Shown here: piece after piece, positions 17,333 to 27,838 of the stretch
How positions within the stretch are numbered: position 1 is the first letter of the stretch
Layout: each line of letters begins with the position of its first letter
Source of the DNA: Streptococcus sp. sy004
Lineage (GTDB): Bacteria > Bacillota > Bacilli > Lactobacillales > Streptococcaceae
Direction of reading: 5' to 3'
DNA: 64,000 nucleotides
NCBI RefSeq assembly: GCF_007859205.1
Contig: NZ_VOHP01000002.1
Coordinates: 1-64,000, forward strand
Made by a program: the position numbers and the translations under genes
The notes under the pieces: model-generated
Database searches by the model: none
What the model was told of the DNA's origin: nothing
What the model saw: only the letters and a program-made list of their open reading frames with translations

Positions 17333-19414
17333 ATGGCACGCGAATTTTCACTTGAAAAAACTCGTAATATCGGAATCATGGCTCACGTTGATGCTGGTAA
17401 GACAACAACAACTGAGCGTATTCTTTACTACACTGGTAAAATCCATAAAATTGGTGAAACGCATGAAGGTGCATCACAAATGGACTGGATGGAGCAAGAG
17501 CAAGAACGTGGTATCACAATCACATCTGCAGCAACAACAGCTCAATGGAACGACCATCGTGTAAATATCATCGACACACCAGGACACGTAGATTTCACAA
17601 TTGAAGTACAACGTTCTCTTCGTGTTCTTGATGGTGCAGTTACCGTTCTTGACTCACAATCAGGTGTTGAGCCACAAACAGAAACTGTATGGCGTCAAGC
17701 AACTGAGTACGGCGTTCCTCGTATCGTATTTGCCAACAAAATGGATAAAATCGGTGCTGACTTCCTTTACTCAGTAAGCACACTTCATGATCGTTTGCAA
17801 GCAAATGCTCACCCAATTCAATTGCCAATCGGTGCAGAAGATGACTTCCGTGGTATCATTGACTTGATCAAGATGAAAGCTGAGATCTACACTAACGACC
17901 TTGGTACTGACATCTTGGAAGAAGATATTCCTGCTGAATACCTTGAGCAAGCTGAAGAGTACCGTGAAAAATTGGTTGAAGCAGTAGCTGAAACAAACGA
18001 AGACTTGATGATGAAATACCTTGAAGGTGAAGAAATCACTAACGACGAATTGAAAGAAGCAATCCGTCAAGCAACAATCAACGTTGAGTTCTTCCCTGTA
18101 CTTTGTGGTTCTGCCTTCAAAAACAAGGGTGTTCAATTGATGCTTGATGCAGTTATCGATTACCTACCAAGCCCACTTGATATCCCAGCAATCAAAGGTA
18201 TCAACCCAGATACTGACGAAGAAGAAACTCGTCCAGCATCTGATGAAGAGCCATTTGCAGCCCTTGCCTTCAAGATCATGACAGACCCATTCGTAGGTCG
18301 TTTGACATTCTTCCGTGTGTACTCAGGTGTTCTTAACTCAGGTTCATACGTTTTGAATACATCAAAAGGTAAACGTGAGCGTATCGGACGTATCCTTCAA
18401 ATGCACGCAAACAGCCGTGAAGAAATCCAAACAGTTTACTCTGGAGATATCGCTGCCGCTGTTGGTTTGAAAGATACAACAACTGGTGACTCATTGACTG
18501 ATGAGAAAGCTAAAGTAATCCTTGAGTCAATCAACGTTCCAGAACCAGTTATCCAATTGATGGTTGAGCCAAAATCTAAAGCTGACCAAGACAAGATGGG
18601 TATTGCCCTTCAAAAACTTGCTGAAGAAGATCCAACATTCCGTGTTGAAACTAACGTTGAAACTGGTGAAACAGTTATCTCTGGTATGGGTGAGCTTCAC
18701 TTGGATGTCCTTGTTGACCGTATGCGTCGTGAGTTCAAGGTTGAAGCTAACGTAGGTGCTCCTCAAGTATCTTACCGTGAAACATTCCGTGCTTCAACTC
18801 AAGCTCGTGGATTCTTCAAACGCCAATCTGGTGGTAAAGGTCAATTCGGTGACGTTTGGATTGAATTTACACCAAACGAAGAAGGTAAAGGTTTCGAGTT
18901 TGAAAATGCTATCGTCGGTGGTGTGGTTCCTCGTGAATTTATCCCAGCGGTTGAAAAAGGTTTGGTTGAGTCTATGGCTAACGGTGTCCTTGCCGGCTAC
19001 CCAATGGTTGACGTAAAAGCTAAACTTTACGATGGTTCATACCATGATGTTGACTCATCTGAAACTGCCTTCAAGATTGCGGCTTCTCTTGCCCTTAAAG
19101 AAGCTGCTAAATCAGCTCAACCAGCTATCCTTGAGCCAATGATGCTTGTAACCATTACTGCTCCAGAAGATAACCTTGGAGATGTTATGGGACATGTGAC
19201 GGCTCGTCGTGGTCGTGTAGATGGTATGGAAGCTCGTGGTAATACACAAGTGGTTCGTGCCTTTGTACCATTGGCTGAAATGTTCGGTTATGCAACAGTT
19301 CTTCGTTCTGCAACTCAAGGACGTGGTACGTTCATGATGGTATTTGACCACTATGAAGATGTTCCTAAGTCAGTTCAAGAAGAAATTATCAAAAAAAATA
19401 AAGGTGAAGACTAA
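17333..19414 (+). CDS. fusA: elongation factor G
   Basis: GTPase that translocates tRNA-mRNA on the ribosome. 693 residues. G1 [12 protein letters not shown] (about 17-28), G2 region RGITITSA, G3 DTPGHVDF, G4 NKMDKIG, then domains II-V with [14 protein letters not shown] and the C-terminal [28 protein letters not shown]. Codon bias marks very high expression. It has its own promoter and terminator, apart from rpsL-rpsG. Confidence 0.98.
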   Translation: MAREFSLEKTRNIGIMAHVDAGKTTTTERILYYTGKIHKIGETHEGASQMDWMEQEQERGITITSAATTAQWNDHRVNIIDTPGHVDFTIEVQRSLRVLDGAVTVLDSQSGVEPQTETVWRQATEYGVPRIVFANKMDKIGADFLYSVSTLHDRLQANAHPIQLPIGAEDDFRGIIDLIKMKAEIYTNDLGTDILEEDIPAEYLEQAEEYREKLVEAVAETNEDLMMKYLEGEEITNDELKEAIRQATINVEFFPVLCGSAFKNKGVQLMLDAVIDYLPSPLDIPAIKGINPDTDEEETRPASDEEPFAALAFKIMTDPFVGRLTFFRVYSGVLNSGSYVLNTSKGKRERIGRILQMHANSREEIQTVYSGDIAAAVGLKDTTTGDSLTDEKAKVILESINVPEPVIQLMVEPKSKADQDKMGIALQKLAEEDPTFRVETNVETGETVISGMGELHLDVLVDRMRREFKVEANVGAPQVSYRETFRASTQARGFFKRQSGGKGQFGDVWIEFTPNEEGKGFEFENAIVGGVVPREFIPAVEKGLVESMANGVLAGYPMVDVKAKLYDGSYHDVDSSETAFKIAASLALKEAAKSAQPAILEPMMLVTITAPEDNLGDVMGHVTARRGRVDGMEARGNTQVVRAFVPLAEMFGYATVLRSATQGRGTFMMVFDHYEDVPKSVQEEIIKKNKGED

Positions 19415-19425
19415 TTATTTTCAAT

Positions 19426-19454
19426 AGACAGAGTGATGAGCTCTGTCTTTTTTG
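19426..19454 (+). terminator. terminator after fusA
   Basis: AGACAGAG (19426-19433) pairs with CTCTGTCT (19441-19448), then TTTTTT. Confidence 0.88.
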
Positions 19455-19484
19455 TTAAAAATACTTCAAAGCTGCGAAAAGTAT

Positions 19485-19513
19485 TTGCAATTCAAATTAA
19501 ATAGTTATATAAT
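19485..19513 (+). promoter_or_regulatory. gap promoter
   Basis: TTGCAA (19485-19490), 17 bp, TATAAT (19508-19513). The leader contains a small AAGGG-ACTT-CCCTT hairpin (about 19562-19575) before the AAGGAGG ribosome site. Confidence 0.78.
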
Positions 19514-19616
19514 AGACATGTTGAAGGATTCTTGTAACTAATCAAGTTAATCTTTTCACAAAAGGGACTTCCCTTAAAAATATTAAGTATTGATTTTCAT
19601 AAGGAGGAAATCACAA

Positions 19617-20627
19617 ATGGTAGTTAAAGTTGGTATTAACGGTTTCGGACGTATCGGTCGTCTTGCTTTCCGTCGTATCCAAAACGTAGAAGGTGTTGAA
19701 GTGACTCGTATCAACGACCTTACAGATCCTAACATGCTTGCACACTTGTTGAAATACGACACAACTCAAGGTCGTTTCGACGGTACTGTGGAAGTTAAAG
19801 AAGGTGGATTCGAAGTTAACGGTAAATTCATCAAAGTTTCTGCAGAGCGTGAGCCAGGTAACATTGACTGGGCTACAGATGGTGTAGAAATCGTTCTTGA
19901 AGCGACTGGTTTCTTTGCTTCTAAATCAGCAGCTGAGCAACATATCCATGAAAATGGTGCGAAAAAAGTTGTTATCACAGCTCCTGGTGGAAATGATGTT
20001 AAAACAGTTGTATTTAACACTAACCATGACATCCTTGACGGTAGCGAAACAGTTATCTCAGGTGCTTCATGTACTACAAACTGCTTGGCACCAATGGCTA
20101 AAGCTCTTCATGACGCATACGGTGTTCAAAAAGGTTTGATGACGACAATCCATGGTTACACTGGTGACCAAATGGTTCTTGATGGTCCACACCGTGGTGG
20201 TGACCTTCGTCGTGCTCGTGCAGCAGCAGCAAACATCGTACCTAACTCAACAGGTGCTGCTAAAGCTATCGGTCTTGTTATCCCAGAATTGAACGGTAAA
20301 CTTGACGGTGCTGCACAACGTGTTCCAGTTCCAACAGGTTCTGTAACTGAATTGGTTGTAACACTTGATAAGAAAGTAACTGCTGACGAAATCAACGCAA
20401 TGATGAAATCAGTTGCAAACGAGTCTTACGGTTATACTGAAGATGCAATCGTATCATCAGATATCGTTGGTATGGCTTACGGTTCATTGTTTGACGCAAC
20501 TCAAACTAAAGTTCTTGACGTTGACGGTGAGCAATTGGTTAAAGTTGTTTCATGGTATGACAACGAAATGTCTTACACTGCACAACTTGTTCGTACACTT
20601 GAGTACTTTGCAAAATTGGCAAAATAA
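19617..20627 (+). CDS. gap: glyceraldehyde-3-phosphate dehydrogenase (NAD+)
   Basis: Glycolytic oxidation and phosphorylation of glyceraldehyde 3-phosphate. 336 residues. NAD-binding [14 protein letters not shown], catalytic Cys152 in [12 protein letters not shown], and [16 protein letters not shown] at the C terminus. Streptococcal GAPDH (Plr/SDH) also appears on the cell surface as a plasmin receptor. ATG 19617 follows AAGGAGG; an upstream TTG frame at 19590 is rejected. Extreme codon bias. It is monocistronic between a promoter and a terminator. Confidence 0.98.
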   Translation: MVVKVGINGFGRIGRLAFRRIQNVEGVEVTRINDLTDPNMLAHLLKYDTTQGRFDGTVEVKEGGFEVNGKFIKVSAEREPGNIDWATDGVEIVLEATGFFASKSAAEQHIHENGAKKVVITAPGGNDVKTVVFNTNHDILDGSETVISGASCTTNCLAPMAKALHDAYGVQKGLMTTIHGYTGDQMVLDGPHRGGDLRRARAAAANIVPNSTGAAKAIGLVIPELNGKLDGAAQRVPVPTGSVTELVVTLDKKVTADEINAMMKSVANESYGYTEDAIVSSDIVGMAYGSLFDATQTKVLDVDGEQLVKVVSWYDNEMSYTAQLVRTLEYFAKLAK

Positions 20628-20638
20628 TTAGGTGATTA

Positions 20639-20664
20639 GGGAGGTCGTTTGACCTTCCTTTTTT
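20639..20664 (+). terminator. terminator after gap
   Basis: GGGAGGTC (20639-20646) pairs with GACCTTCC (20651-20658) with one G.T, then six T. Confidence 0.88.
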
Positions 20665-20696
20665 GTCAAATAAGGATCTGATATTTTGTTAAATCC

Positions 20697-20724
20697 TTAA
20701 CATTTTCAAAAATTATGATATAAT
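20697..20724 (+). promoter_or_regulatory. pgk promoter
   Basis: TTAACA (20697-20702), 16 bp, TATAAT (20719-20724) with a TGA extension. Confidence 0.65.
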
Positions 20725-20755
20725 AAGAGAGTACAAAAAAGAAGGAGTCTTAAAA

Positions 20756-21955
20756 ATGGCTAAATTAACTGTAAAAGATGTGAATGTAAAAGGTAAAAAA
20801 GTCCTTGTTCGTGTGGATTTTAATGTGCCTTTGAAAGATGGTGTGATTACAAATGATAACCGTATCACAGCTGCACTTCCAACAATCAAGCATATTATTG
20901 AGCAAGGTGGACGTGCGATTCTGTTCTCACATTTAGGACGTGTTAAAGAAGAAGCAGATAAAGAAGGGAAATCATTGGCACCAGTAGCGGCTGATTTGTC
21001 AGCTAAACTTGGTCAAGAAGTTGTCTTTATTGCGGGAGCTACTCGTGGTGCAGAACTAGAGGCTGCAATCAATGCTCTTGAAGATGGTCAAGTACTTTTG
21101 GTTGAAAACACTCGTTTTGAAGATGTTGACGGTAAGAAAGAATCTAAAAACGATGCTGAACTTGGTCAATACTGGGCAAGTCTAGGTGACGGTATCTTCG
21201 TTAATGATGCTTTTGGTACAGCTCACCGTGCTCATGCGTCAAACGTTGGTATTTCAGCAAACGTTGAGCAAGCAGTGGCAGGTTTCCTTTTGGAAAATGA
21301 AATTGCTTATATCCAAGAAGCAGTTGAAACACCAGAACGTCCATTTGTTGCTATTCTTGGTGGTTCAAAAGTATCTGATAAGATTGGTGTTATCGAGAAC
21401 CTTTTAGAAAAAGCTGATAAGGTACTTATCGGTGGTGGTATGACTTATACTTTCTACAAAGCACAAGGTATTGAGATTGGTAATTCATTGGTTGAAGAAG
21501 ATAAACTTGATGTAGCTAAGGCTCTTCTTGAAAAATCAAATGGTAAATTGATTTTGCCAGTTGATTCAAAAGAGGCGAATGCTTTTGCAGGTTATGATGT
21601 TGTTCGTGATACTGATGGTGAAGCAGTTTCTGAAGGTTTCCTAGGTCTTGATATCGGACCAAAATCAATTGAGAAATTTGATGCTGAGCTAACAGGTGCT
21701 AAGACAGTTGTTTGGAATGGTCCAATGGGTGTCTTTGAAAATCCTGATTTCCAAGCTGGTACAATCAGTGTGATGGACGCTATCGTTAAACAACCTGATG
21801 TGAAATCAATCATCGGTGGTGGTGACTCAGCAGCCGCAGCTATCAATCTTGGTCGTGCTGATAAATTCTCATGGATTTCAACTGGTGGTGGAGCAAGTAT
21901 GGAATTGCTTGAAGGAAAAGTTCTTCCAGGTCTTGCTGCCCTAACAGAAAAATAA
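20756..21955 (+). CDS. pgk: phosphoglycerate kinase
   Basis: Transfers phosphate from 1,3-bisphosphoglycerate to ADP. 399 residues. It begins with [15 protein letters not shown] and contains [59 protein letters not shown] and the C-terminal GGGDSAAAA. Right after gap, the streptococcal arrangement, but transcribed from its own promoter. RBS AAGGAG. Confidence 0.98.
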   Translation: MAKLTVKDVNVKGKKVLVRVDFNVPLKDGVITNDNRITAALPTIKHIIEQGGRAILFSHLGRVKEEADKEGKSLAPVAADLSAKLGQEVVFIAGATRGAELEAAINALEDGQVLLVENTRFEDVDGKKESKNDAELGQYWASLGDGIFVNDAFGTAHRAHASNVGISANVEQAVAGFLLENEIAYIQEAVETPERPFVAILGGSKVSDKIGVIENLLEKADKVLIGGGMTYTFYKAQGIEIGNSLVEEDKLDVAKALLEKSNGKLILPVDSKEANAFAGYDVVRDTDGEAVSEGFLGLDIGPKSIEKFDAELTGAKTVVWNGPMGVFENPDFQAGTISVMDAIVKQPDVKSIIGGGDSAAAAINLGRADKFSWISTGGGASMELLEGKVLPGLAALTEK

Positions 21956-21973
21956 GACTGAATGATTGATGGG

Positions 21974-22007
21974 AAAGGGTATCGCAGTTGGCGGTATCCT
22001 TTTCTTT
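21974..22007 (+). terminator. terminator after pgk
   Basis: AAAGGGTATCGC (21974-21985) pairs with GCGGTATCCTTT (21991-22002) with two wobble pairs, followed by TTCTTTG. Confidence 0.78.
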
Positions 22008-22027
22008 GAGATTGAGAAAGATATAAG

Positions 22028-22552
22028 ATGGATTTTAGACAATTTAAATTTGATAAGAAGCAGTTTCGTTTGGGGTTGAGGACTTTTAAGACAGGCTTGT
22101 CAGTTTTTTTGGTTTTGTTATTATTTAAGTTATTTGGTTGGGAAGGAACGCAAATCGCTGCCTTGACAGCCGTTTTTAGCCTGAGAGAAGATTTTGGGAC
22201 GAGTTTGCAATTTGGGATTTCTCGGATTTTAGCCAATAGTATCGGTGGTTTTTTTGCAGTTATTTTCTTTTCCTTGACTAATTTGTTGGGAGGATCTTAC
22301 TGGCTGACGCTTTTTACCTTACCGATTTTGACCATGCTGACCATTATGACCAATGTTGCCATGAATAATAAGGCGGGTGTGATTGGTGGTGTTGCTGCCT
22401 TGCTAATCATTACCCTGTCTATCCCAGATGGGGATACTATTTTATATGTTTTCGTGCGAATTTTTGAAACCTTTGTTGGTGTTTTTATTGCCATTATGGT
22501 TAATGCTGATGTGGATTGGCTTAAGAACCGCTTAAAAAAGAAATCCATGTGA
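22028..22552 (+). CDS. FUSC/aromatic acid exporter-like membrane protein
   Basis: 174 residues with about four to five membrane helices and a basic C terminus (WLKNRLKKKSM). The motif WEGTQIAALTAVFSLREDFGTSLQFGISRILANSIGG resembles the N-terminal membrane half of the FUSC/aromatic acid exporter (DUF939) families. It lacks the long cytoplasmic half of the larger members. It is conserved between pgk and glnR in streptococci. The substrate is unknown. Its stop codon lies inside the GlnR box of the next operon. Confidence 0.72.
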   Translation: MDFRQFKFDKKQFRLGLRTFKTGLSVFLVLLLFKLFGWEGTQIAALTAVFSLREDFGTSLQFGISRILANSIGGFFAVIFFSLTNLLGGSYWLTLFTLPILTMLTIMTNVAMNNKAGVIGGVAALLIITLSIPDGDTILYVFVRIFETFVGVFIAIMVNADVDWLKNRLKKKSM

Positions 22553-22564
22553 TAAAATCTAACA
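22548..22564 (+). promoter_or_regulatory. GlnR box
   Basis: TGTGA, seven bases, TAACA fits the GlnR/TnrA consensus TGTNA-N7-TNACA exactly. It overlaps the stop codon of the upstream gene and ends 7 bp before the TTGACA of the glnR promoter, the position for autorepression of glnRA. Confidence 0.85.
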
Positions 22565-22571
22565 TTTGGTC

Positions 22572-22600
22572 TTGACAGTGCTTGTTTTTCTTTTTATAAT
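22572..22600 (+). promoter_or_regulatory. glnRA promoter
   Basis: Perfect consensus: TTGACA (22572-22577), 17 bp, TATAAT (22595-22600). Confidence 0.9.
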
Positions 22601-22624
22601 GTAAGAAATAAAGGAGAAGTGGTG

Positions 22625-23008
22625 ATGAGAGAAAAGGAATTACGACGACATATGGCAGTTTTTCCTATTGGTTCGGTAATGACCTTGACTGACCTGACGG
22701 CTAGACAGATTCGCTATTATGAAGAACAGGGTTTGATTCTGCCCAAACGAAGTAAGGGTAATCGTCGTCTTTATTCACTGAATGATATGGATAGGTTATT
22801 GGAGATTAAAGATTTTCTAGATGATGGCTTAAATATGGCAGCTATTAAGGCTCACTATGCCCAAGAAAAGCCCGTTTCTACTAGAAGTAAGTCCAAGAAA
22901 CCCTTATCTGACGCTGATGTTAGGCAGATTTTACACGATGATTTGCTGCGTCAAGGACGTTTCAATCAGCCCACTCAGCACTTGGGTGGTCACCGTTTAG
23001 GACGATAG
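22625..23008 (+). CDS. glnR: nitrogen repressor GlnR (MerR family)
   Basis: 127 residues. N-terminal MerR-type winged helix with [18 protein letters not shown] and [15 protein letters not shown], then a short C-terminal tail ([16 protein letters not shown]) that in this family contacts feedback-inhibited glutamine synthetase. It represses glnRA and other nitrogen genes when glutamine is plentiful. ATG 22625 is 8 bases after AAGGAG; GTG codons at 22619 and 22622 are too close to it. glnA follows after 22 bp, and a GlnR box lies upstream. Confidence 0.95.
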   Translation: MREKELRRHMAVFPIGSVMTLTDLTARQIRYYEEQGLILPKRSKGNRRLYSLNDMDRLLEIKDFLDDGLNMAAIKAHYAQEKPVSTRSKSKKPLSDADVRQILHDDLLRQGRFNQPTQHLGGHRLGR

Positions 23009-23030
23009 TTTAGACAAGAAGGAGAGCAAC

Positions 23031-24374
23031 ATGTCAATTACTGCAGAAGATATTCGTCGTGATATTCGTGATAAAAATGTGACTTTTTTACGCCTCATGT
23101 TTACTGATATTATGGGAATCATGAAAAATGTTGAAATTCCAGCTACCAGTGAGCAATTAGAGAAGATTCTATCTAATAAAGCCATGTTTGATGGGTCTTC
23201 CATTGAGGGATTTGTTCGCATCAATGAGTCGGACATGTATCTTTATCCTGATTTGAACACTTGGACGGTTTTTCCTTGGGGAGATGAACATGGTGCAGTC
23301 GGTGGCTTGATTTGTGATATTTATACGGCTGAAGGTAAGCCATTTGCAGGTGATCCTCGTGGCAATCTCAAGCGTGCCTTGGCAAATATGGAAGAAATGG
23401 GTTTCAAATCTTTTAATCTGGGACCAGAACCAGAGTTCTTTCTCTTTAAATTAGATGAAACAGGCAATCCAACTCTAGAAGTCAATGATAAGGGGGGCTA
23501 TTTCGACTTAGCTCCAACGGATTTGGCTGATAATACCCGTCGGGAAATTGCTGCGGTGTTAACCAAAATGGGTTTTGAAGTTGAGGCCTGTCACCACGAG
23601 GTAGCAGCAGGTCAGCATGAGATTGATTTCAAATACACGGACGCTTTGAGAGCCTGTGATAATATTCAACTGTTTAAGTTGGTGGTTAAGACCATTGCTC
23701 GTAAGCATGGTTTGTATGCGACCTTTATGGCCAAGCCAAAGTATGGTATCGCAGGGTCTGGCATGCACTGCAATATGTCCTTGTTTGATGAAACAGGTAA
23801 TGTGTTTTACGATGTTAATGACCCAAGGGGGATGCAATTATCAAAAACTGCCTACTATTTCTTGGGTGGGTTGATGAAACATGCCTATGGCTATACCGCT
23901 ATCACCAATCCAACTGTTAATTCCTATAAACGTTTGGTGCCAGGCTATGAAGCTCCTGTTTATGTGGCTTGGGCTGGGCAAAATCGTTCGCCTTTGATTC
24001 GAGTGCCGGCTTCACGAGGGATGGGAACACGCTTGGAGTTGCGTTCAGTTGATCCCATGGCCAATCCTTATTTGGCTCTGGCGGTACTTTTAGCGTCCGG
24101 TTTGGATGGCATTAGCAATAAAATTGTGGCACCCGCTCCTGTGGAGAGTAATATCTATGTCATGACACCAGAGGAACGTCAGGCAGCAGACATTATTGAT
24201 TTGCCGTCAACCCTACACAATGCCCTTAAAGCCTTGCAAAAAGATGAAGTGGTCAAAGAGGCTTTGGGAGAGCACATCTATACCAATTTCTTAGAAGCCA
24301 AGCGAATCGAGTGGGCTAGCTATGCCGCTTATGTTTCCCAATGGGAAATCGACAACTATCTGGACAGTTATTAG
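23031..24374 (+). CDS. glnA: glutamine synthetase, type I
   Basis: ATP-dependent amidation of glutamate with ammonia. The 447-residue length is that of the short GSI-alpha form, which lacks the adenylylation loop. Motifs: [20 protein letters not shown] (latch), [47 protein letters not shown] and [13 protein letters not shown] with [15 protein letters not shown]. Second gene of glnRA with RBS AAGGAGA, ended by a terminator at 24384-24412. Confidence 0.98.
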   Translation: MSITAEDIRRDIRDKNVTFLRLMFTDIMGIMKNVEIPATSEQLEKILSNKAMFDGSSIEGFVRINESDMYLYPDLNTWTVFPWGDEHGAVGGLICDIYTAEGKPFAGDPRGNLKRALANMEEMGFKSFNLGPEPEFFLFKLDETGNPTLEVNDKGGYFDLAPTDLADNTRREIAAVLTKMGFEVEACHHEVAAGQHEIDFKYTDALRACDNIQLFKLVVKTIARKHGLYATFMAKPKYGIAGSGMHCNMSLFDETGNVFYDVNDPRGMQLSKTAYYFLGGLMKHAYGYTAITNPTVNSYKRLVPGYEAPVYVAWAGQNRSPLIRVPASRGMGTRLELRSVDPMANPYLALAVLLASGLDGISNKIVAPAPVESNIYVMTPEERQAADIIDLPSTLHNALKALQKDEVVKEALGEHIYTNFLEAKRIEWASYAAYVSQWEIDNYLDSY

Positions 24375-24383
24375 CGCTTACTA

Positions 24384-24415
24384 AAAGATTTGGTCTGTCT
24401 GCCAAGTCTTTTGTT
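24384..24415 (+). terminator. terminator after glnA
   Basis: AAAGATTTGG (24384-24393) with CCAAGTCTTT (24402-24411), one T.G pair, then TTGTTT. Confidence 0.75.
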
Positions 24416-24524
24416 TATCAGCTCAGCCTTTGTCAAGGAAAGTAGATAATATAAGCAAATTACTTGATAAATAGGGGGAGGGGGGAAAACTAGTTAAGTG
24501 AATAAAAAAAGAAACGGAGTATTT

Positions 24525-25688
24525 ATGAAAAAGTATCTTACCTTATTTTCTTTCCTGTTGTTGACAGCTTGTTCGGTAAAAGAGAGTAAAGAAAGCACAA
24601 CGACGATTATCGAAACAGCAAACGGCTCGTCAAGTCAGTCAAGTACAAGTCAGAATGCGTCAAGTTCTTCTTCAGTAGGAGCGTCGTCATCAACCGTGGC
24701 GAAAGAGAGCAGTTCATCAAATCAGAGTGAGTCATCATCGTCAGAAGACAAGAAAGCTAACACATCAAGTCAATCAAGTTCAAGTCAAACGGAATCAAGC
24801 AACCCTAGCTCTACTGTAGTAGTGGATTATTCACTCTATGACAGTGTGATTTCAGCCTATATTCCAGTAGTAAATGGAGAAATGGTTCCATCTCTTGGTG
24901 AAGCAAACCAAGTTCATACGAGTTCTTACTATACAGACATTGAGTATAGTCTATACGACTTTGATCAGAATGGCGTGGATGAGTTGACGGTTTCTTTAAT
25001 CGCAAAAGATGGCTACTGTGCTCTTCTTGATATTTTTACTATCAAAGATAACCAAGCGATTATATTGACCAATGATAGTAATCTTGCTATGCTAGGTAAT
25101 CGTATGCGGTTGATTCCCTTACAGGATGGTTCTTTCTACTATAAAGGGTCAGGGTCTGCCTCGTCGGCTGTTTATGCTCATTATCGCTTAACTGCTGATG
25201 GTGGAGCTTTAGAAAAAGTTACTGAAAGCATGTCTGAGTCTGACCTTGGCAAATTGCCAGAAGCCATGGACTTAACTACCTTAACATGGCAATCAGTCCA
25301 AAATAAAGATTCTCAGACATCAGACAGTCAAACTGAAACAGCTACAGGTAGTTCAATGGACTTACAAGCTATTATGGCAGGTGATTATTCATCGATTGCA
25401 GGGACATGGCTCAATGGAAAAAGTAATAAAATTGAGATTACGACTACTGATATGATTTTCGATTATCCACCAAAAAGTATTTCTCCATGGAAAGAATTTA
25501 ATGGTTATTTAGTAGGTGGCTTAGCTTACGAAAATTCTGGTGTTGGTATGGCCATTATTCCAGCAGGAGTTACTGGACCAAGTAATGATTCCATGCCAGA
25601 TGTATCTGATAAAACTAAAAATAGAATTAGTATCGGTCAAGCCATTTCAACAGATCCCAATGAATTTTACTACAAGGTTTCAGACTAA
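24525..25688 (+). CDS. Ser-rich lipoprotein with EF-hand-like motif, function unknown
   Basis: 388 residues. Signal peptide with lipobox LLTAC, lipidated Cys at about residue 17. Then a low-complexity linker of Ser, Thr, Asn and Glu (about 20-100), a middle domain with YDFDQNGVDELTVSL (an Asp/Asn-rich loop like those in secreted DxDxNG proteins), and a C-terminal domain starting DLQAIMAGDYSSIAGTWLNGKSNKIEI that resembles a domain seen in other streptococcal lipoproteins (DUF6287-like, from memory). ATG 24525 has ACGGAG upstream; a GTG at 24498 would add charged residues before the signal. It is monocistronic. Confidence 0.72.
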   Translation: MKKYLTLFSFLLLTACSVKESKESTTTIIETANGSSSQSSTSQNASSSSSVGASSSTVAKESSSSNQSESSSSEDKKANTSSQSSSSQTESSNPSSTVVVDYSLYDSVISAYIPVVNGEMVPSLGEANQVHTSSYYTDIEYSLYDFDQNGVDELTVSLIAKDGYCALLDIFTIKDNQAIILTNDSNLAMLGNRMRLIPLQDGSFYYKGSGSASSAVYAHYRLTADGGALEKVTESMSESDLGKLPEAMDLTTLTWQSVQNKDSQTSDSQTETATGSSMDLQAIMAGDYSSIAGTWLNGKSNKIEITTTDMIFDYPPKSISPWKEFNGYLVGGLAYENSGVGMAIIPAGVTGPSNDSMPDVSDKTKNRISIGQAISTDPNEFYYKVSD

Positions 25689-25698
25689 GTATAATAAG

Positions 25699-25725
25699 AA
25701 AAATCCACCTACTTGGTGGATTTTT
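25699..25725. terminator. bidirectional terminator lipoprotein / rnjA
   Basis: AAAAATCCACC (25699-25709) pairs with GGTGGATTTTT (25715-25725). Confidence 0.9.
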
Positions 25726-25726
25726 C

Positions 25727-27418
25727 TTATTTATGATTGTTTTTATCTGGTGTTAAGACCATAGGGATGATGATGGGTTCACGTTCGGTCTTTTCATATA
25801 GGAATGGTCTTAGGGCATTGACAATCGCTCCATTGACAGACTGAACAGTTGCTTCCTTGTTTTTCAGAGCGATACGAATGGCGTTAAAGAGCAAGCGTTG
25901 ACTTTCTCGAATCAACTCGCCAGATTCTCGCATATAGATGAAGCCGCGACTAAGAATGTCAGGTCCTGCCAAAATCATCTTAGATTTGAAGTCAACAGTT
26001 GCTACAGCAAGCACGACACCATCTTCTGATAGGTCATGACGATCACGAAGGACGGCAGCTCCAATATCACCGACCCCACTACCATCAACATAGATGTCTT
26101 GGGCGTTGAATTTACCAGAAATACGAGCCGAATCCTTGGTCAAGGCCAAGACGTCACCATTTTCCATGATGAAAATATTATCTTTTTCCACCCCTGTATC
26201 AACTGCCAAGCTAGCATGTACCTTTTGCATACGGTATTCACCATGAACAGGCATGAAGTATTTAGGTTTCATCAGACGGAGCATGAGTTTTTGCTCTTGC
26301 TGACCACCGTGACCAGATGTGTGAATATTGTTGATTTTACCGTGGATAACAGAAACACCTGCTTCTTGAATGGTGTTAATCAATTTATTAACACTGGTGG
26401 TATTACCAGGGATTGGACTAGATGAGAAGATAACAGTATCGCCTGGTTGCAGCGTTACTTGACGATGGGTGCCGTTGGCGATACGAGCCAAGGCAGCCAT
26501 CGATTCGCCCTGACTTCCCGTACACATGATTAAAATCTCACTGGCGTGGTAGTTTTTGATTTCGGTAGGTTCGATAAATGTGTCTTTTGGCACTTTGATA
26601 TAGCCGAGTTCGATACCGTTGACAATGGCTTTTTCCATGGAACGACCAAAAACGGCAATCTTACGTCCTGTCTTAACGGCAGCTTCGGCAGCCTGTTGCA
26701 GACGGAAGATATTTGAGGCAAAAGAGGCAAAGATGATGCGTCCTTCAATACCTTCGATAATCTTCATGATAGATTGCCCAACCATTTGTTCAGAGTTGGT
26801 AAAGGTTGGCACTTCAGCATTGGTCGAATCTGACAAAAGAAGTAAGACGCCATCTTCGCCCAAGGCAGCCATACGGTGAAGATCAGCAGGCTCACCAACA
26901 GGTGTGAAGTCGAACTTGAAGTCACCCGTGCAGACGACTTTGCCTTGTGGGGTATGGATAACGATTCCTAATGGTTCTGGAATCGAGTGGGTCGTGCGAA
27001 AGAAGGTAACACTTAGATTTTTGAAAGTCAGTTCGGTATTGTGGTTGATTTCGTGTAATTTAGCCTCACGCAAGATACCATGTTCTTCCAATTTGCCACG
27101 AATCAGTGACAAGGCTAATGGCCCGGCATAGATAGGGATATTGGCTTGTTTGAGAAGAAAGGGAATCCCACCGATATGATCTTCGTGACCATGGGTGATA
27201 ACCAAGGCTTTGACACGCTTAATGTTGTCAACGATGTAAGAGTAATCTGGAATAACGTAGTCGATACCGAGAAGATCGTCTTCTGGAAACTTGATCCCAG
27301 CGTCAACGATGATAATCTCGTCTTGATATTCAATGCCGTAGGTATTTTTACCGATTTCTCCCAGACCGCCGATGGCGAAAACGCCAACTTCTTCTGATTT
27401 GAGATTGATACTTGACAT
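25727..27418 (-). CDS. rnjA: ribonuclease J1
   Basis: Metallo-beta-lactamase/beta-CASP RNase acting as endonuclease and 5'-3' exonuclease in mRNA decay. 563 residues. Metal motif [10 protein letters not shown] (about 75-84), [24 protein letters not shown], beta-[15 protein letters not shown] and [15 protein letters not shown] and the C-terminal [10 protein letters not shown]. Its place 1 bp downstream of rpoY supports the J1 rather than J2 assignment. It ends at the bidirectional terminator. Confidence 0.95.
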   Translation of the reverse strand: MSSINLKSEEVGVFAIGGLGEIGKNTYGIEYQDEIIIVDAGIKFPEDDLLGIDYVIPDYSYIVDNIKRVKALVITHGHEDHIGGIPFLLKQANIPIYAGPLALSLIRGKLEEHGILREAKLHEINHNTELTFKNLSVTFFRTTHSIPEPLGIVIHTPQGKVVCTGDFKFDFTPVGEPADLHRMAALGEDGVLLLLSDSTNAEVPTFTNSEQMVGQSIMKIIEGIEGRIIFASFASNIFRLQQAAEAAVKTGRKIAVFGRSMEKAIVNGIELGYIKVPKDTFIEPTEIKNYHASEILIMCTGSQGESMAALARIANGTHRQVTLQPGDTVIFSSSPIPGNTTSVNKLINTIQEAGVSVIHGKINNIHTSGHGGQQEQKLMLRLMKPKYFMPVHGEYRMQKVHASLAVDTGVEKDNIFIMENGDVLALTKDSARISGKFNAQDIYVDGSGVGDIGAAVLRDRHDLSEDGVVLAVATVDFKSKMILAGPDILSRGFIYMRESGELIRESQRLLFNAIRIALKNKEATVQSVNGAIVNALRPFLYEKTEREPIIIPMVLTPDKNNHK

Positions 27419-27419
27419 A

Positions 27420-27650
27420 TTAAAACTCCGTTAAGACAAAGGCACCAGATTCTTTTTCGTATTCAAGGTGCTTTTCAGATAAACGTTCAATGTGTTCGAT
27501 GTTATAGGCAGTGTGTTGTTCAACTAATTCACGAGCCATAATACGCCCTGCCAGTTCATCTTTACTATCAATGTCAAGGTAGAGTGCCTTAGTTTGTTCT
27601 CGACGTGGATTGCGATCCTTGGTTTCTTGGTAAAAAATTTTGTAAATCAT
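27420..27650 (-). CDS. rpoY: RNA polymerase epsilon subunit
   Basis: 76-residue Firmicutes-specific small RNAP subunit (formerly DUF1447). It starts [26 protein letters not shown] and contains the long helix with [16 protein letters not shown] at the end. The start at 27650 (ATG) gives the family N terminus and follows AAGGATTTTT; a TTG seven codons upstream is rejected. It forms an operon with rnjA, an arrangement conserved in Firmicutes. Confidence 0.93.
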   Translation of the reverse strand: MIYKIFYQETKDRNPRREQTKALYLDIDSKDELAGRIMARELVEQHTAYNIEHIERLSEKHLEYEKESGAFVLTEF

Positions 27651-27777
27651 AAAAATCCTTTCTTTTGTCATCCTGTTAAATCAATGGTGTGAAAAAGCTA
27701 TCAGATAAGCACTAGATGGAGCTAGACCTGAGGTTTCTTTTCTTCAATTTTTGTGTAATAGATTTAACCGTGATTCG

Positions 27778-27806
27778 TTGCAATTATAATAATTATATCA
27801 TAAAAT
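27778..27806 (+). promoter_or_regulatory. tsaB-operon promoter, overlapping the rpoY promoter
   Basis: On the plus strand TTGCAA (27778-27783), 17 bp, TAAAAT (27801-27806). On the minus strand TGA-TATAAT (27800 down to 27792) is an extended -10 for rpoY-rnjA. The two divergent promoters occupy the same DNA and should interfere. Confidence 0.6.
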
Positions 27807-27838
27807 AAAAGGGAGAATCAAGTAAGGAAGTAAGAAAG

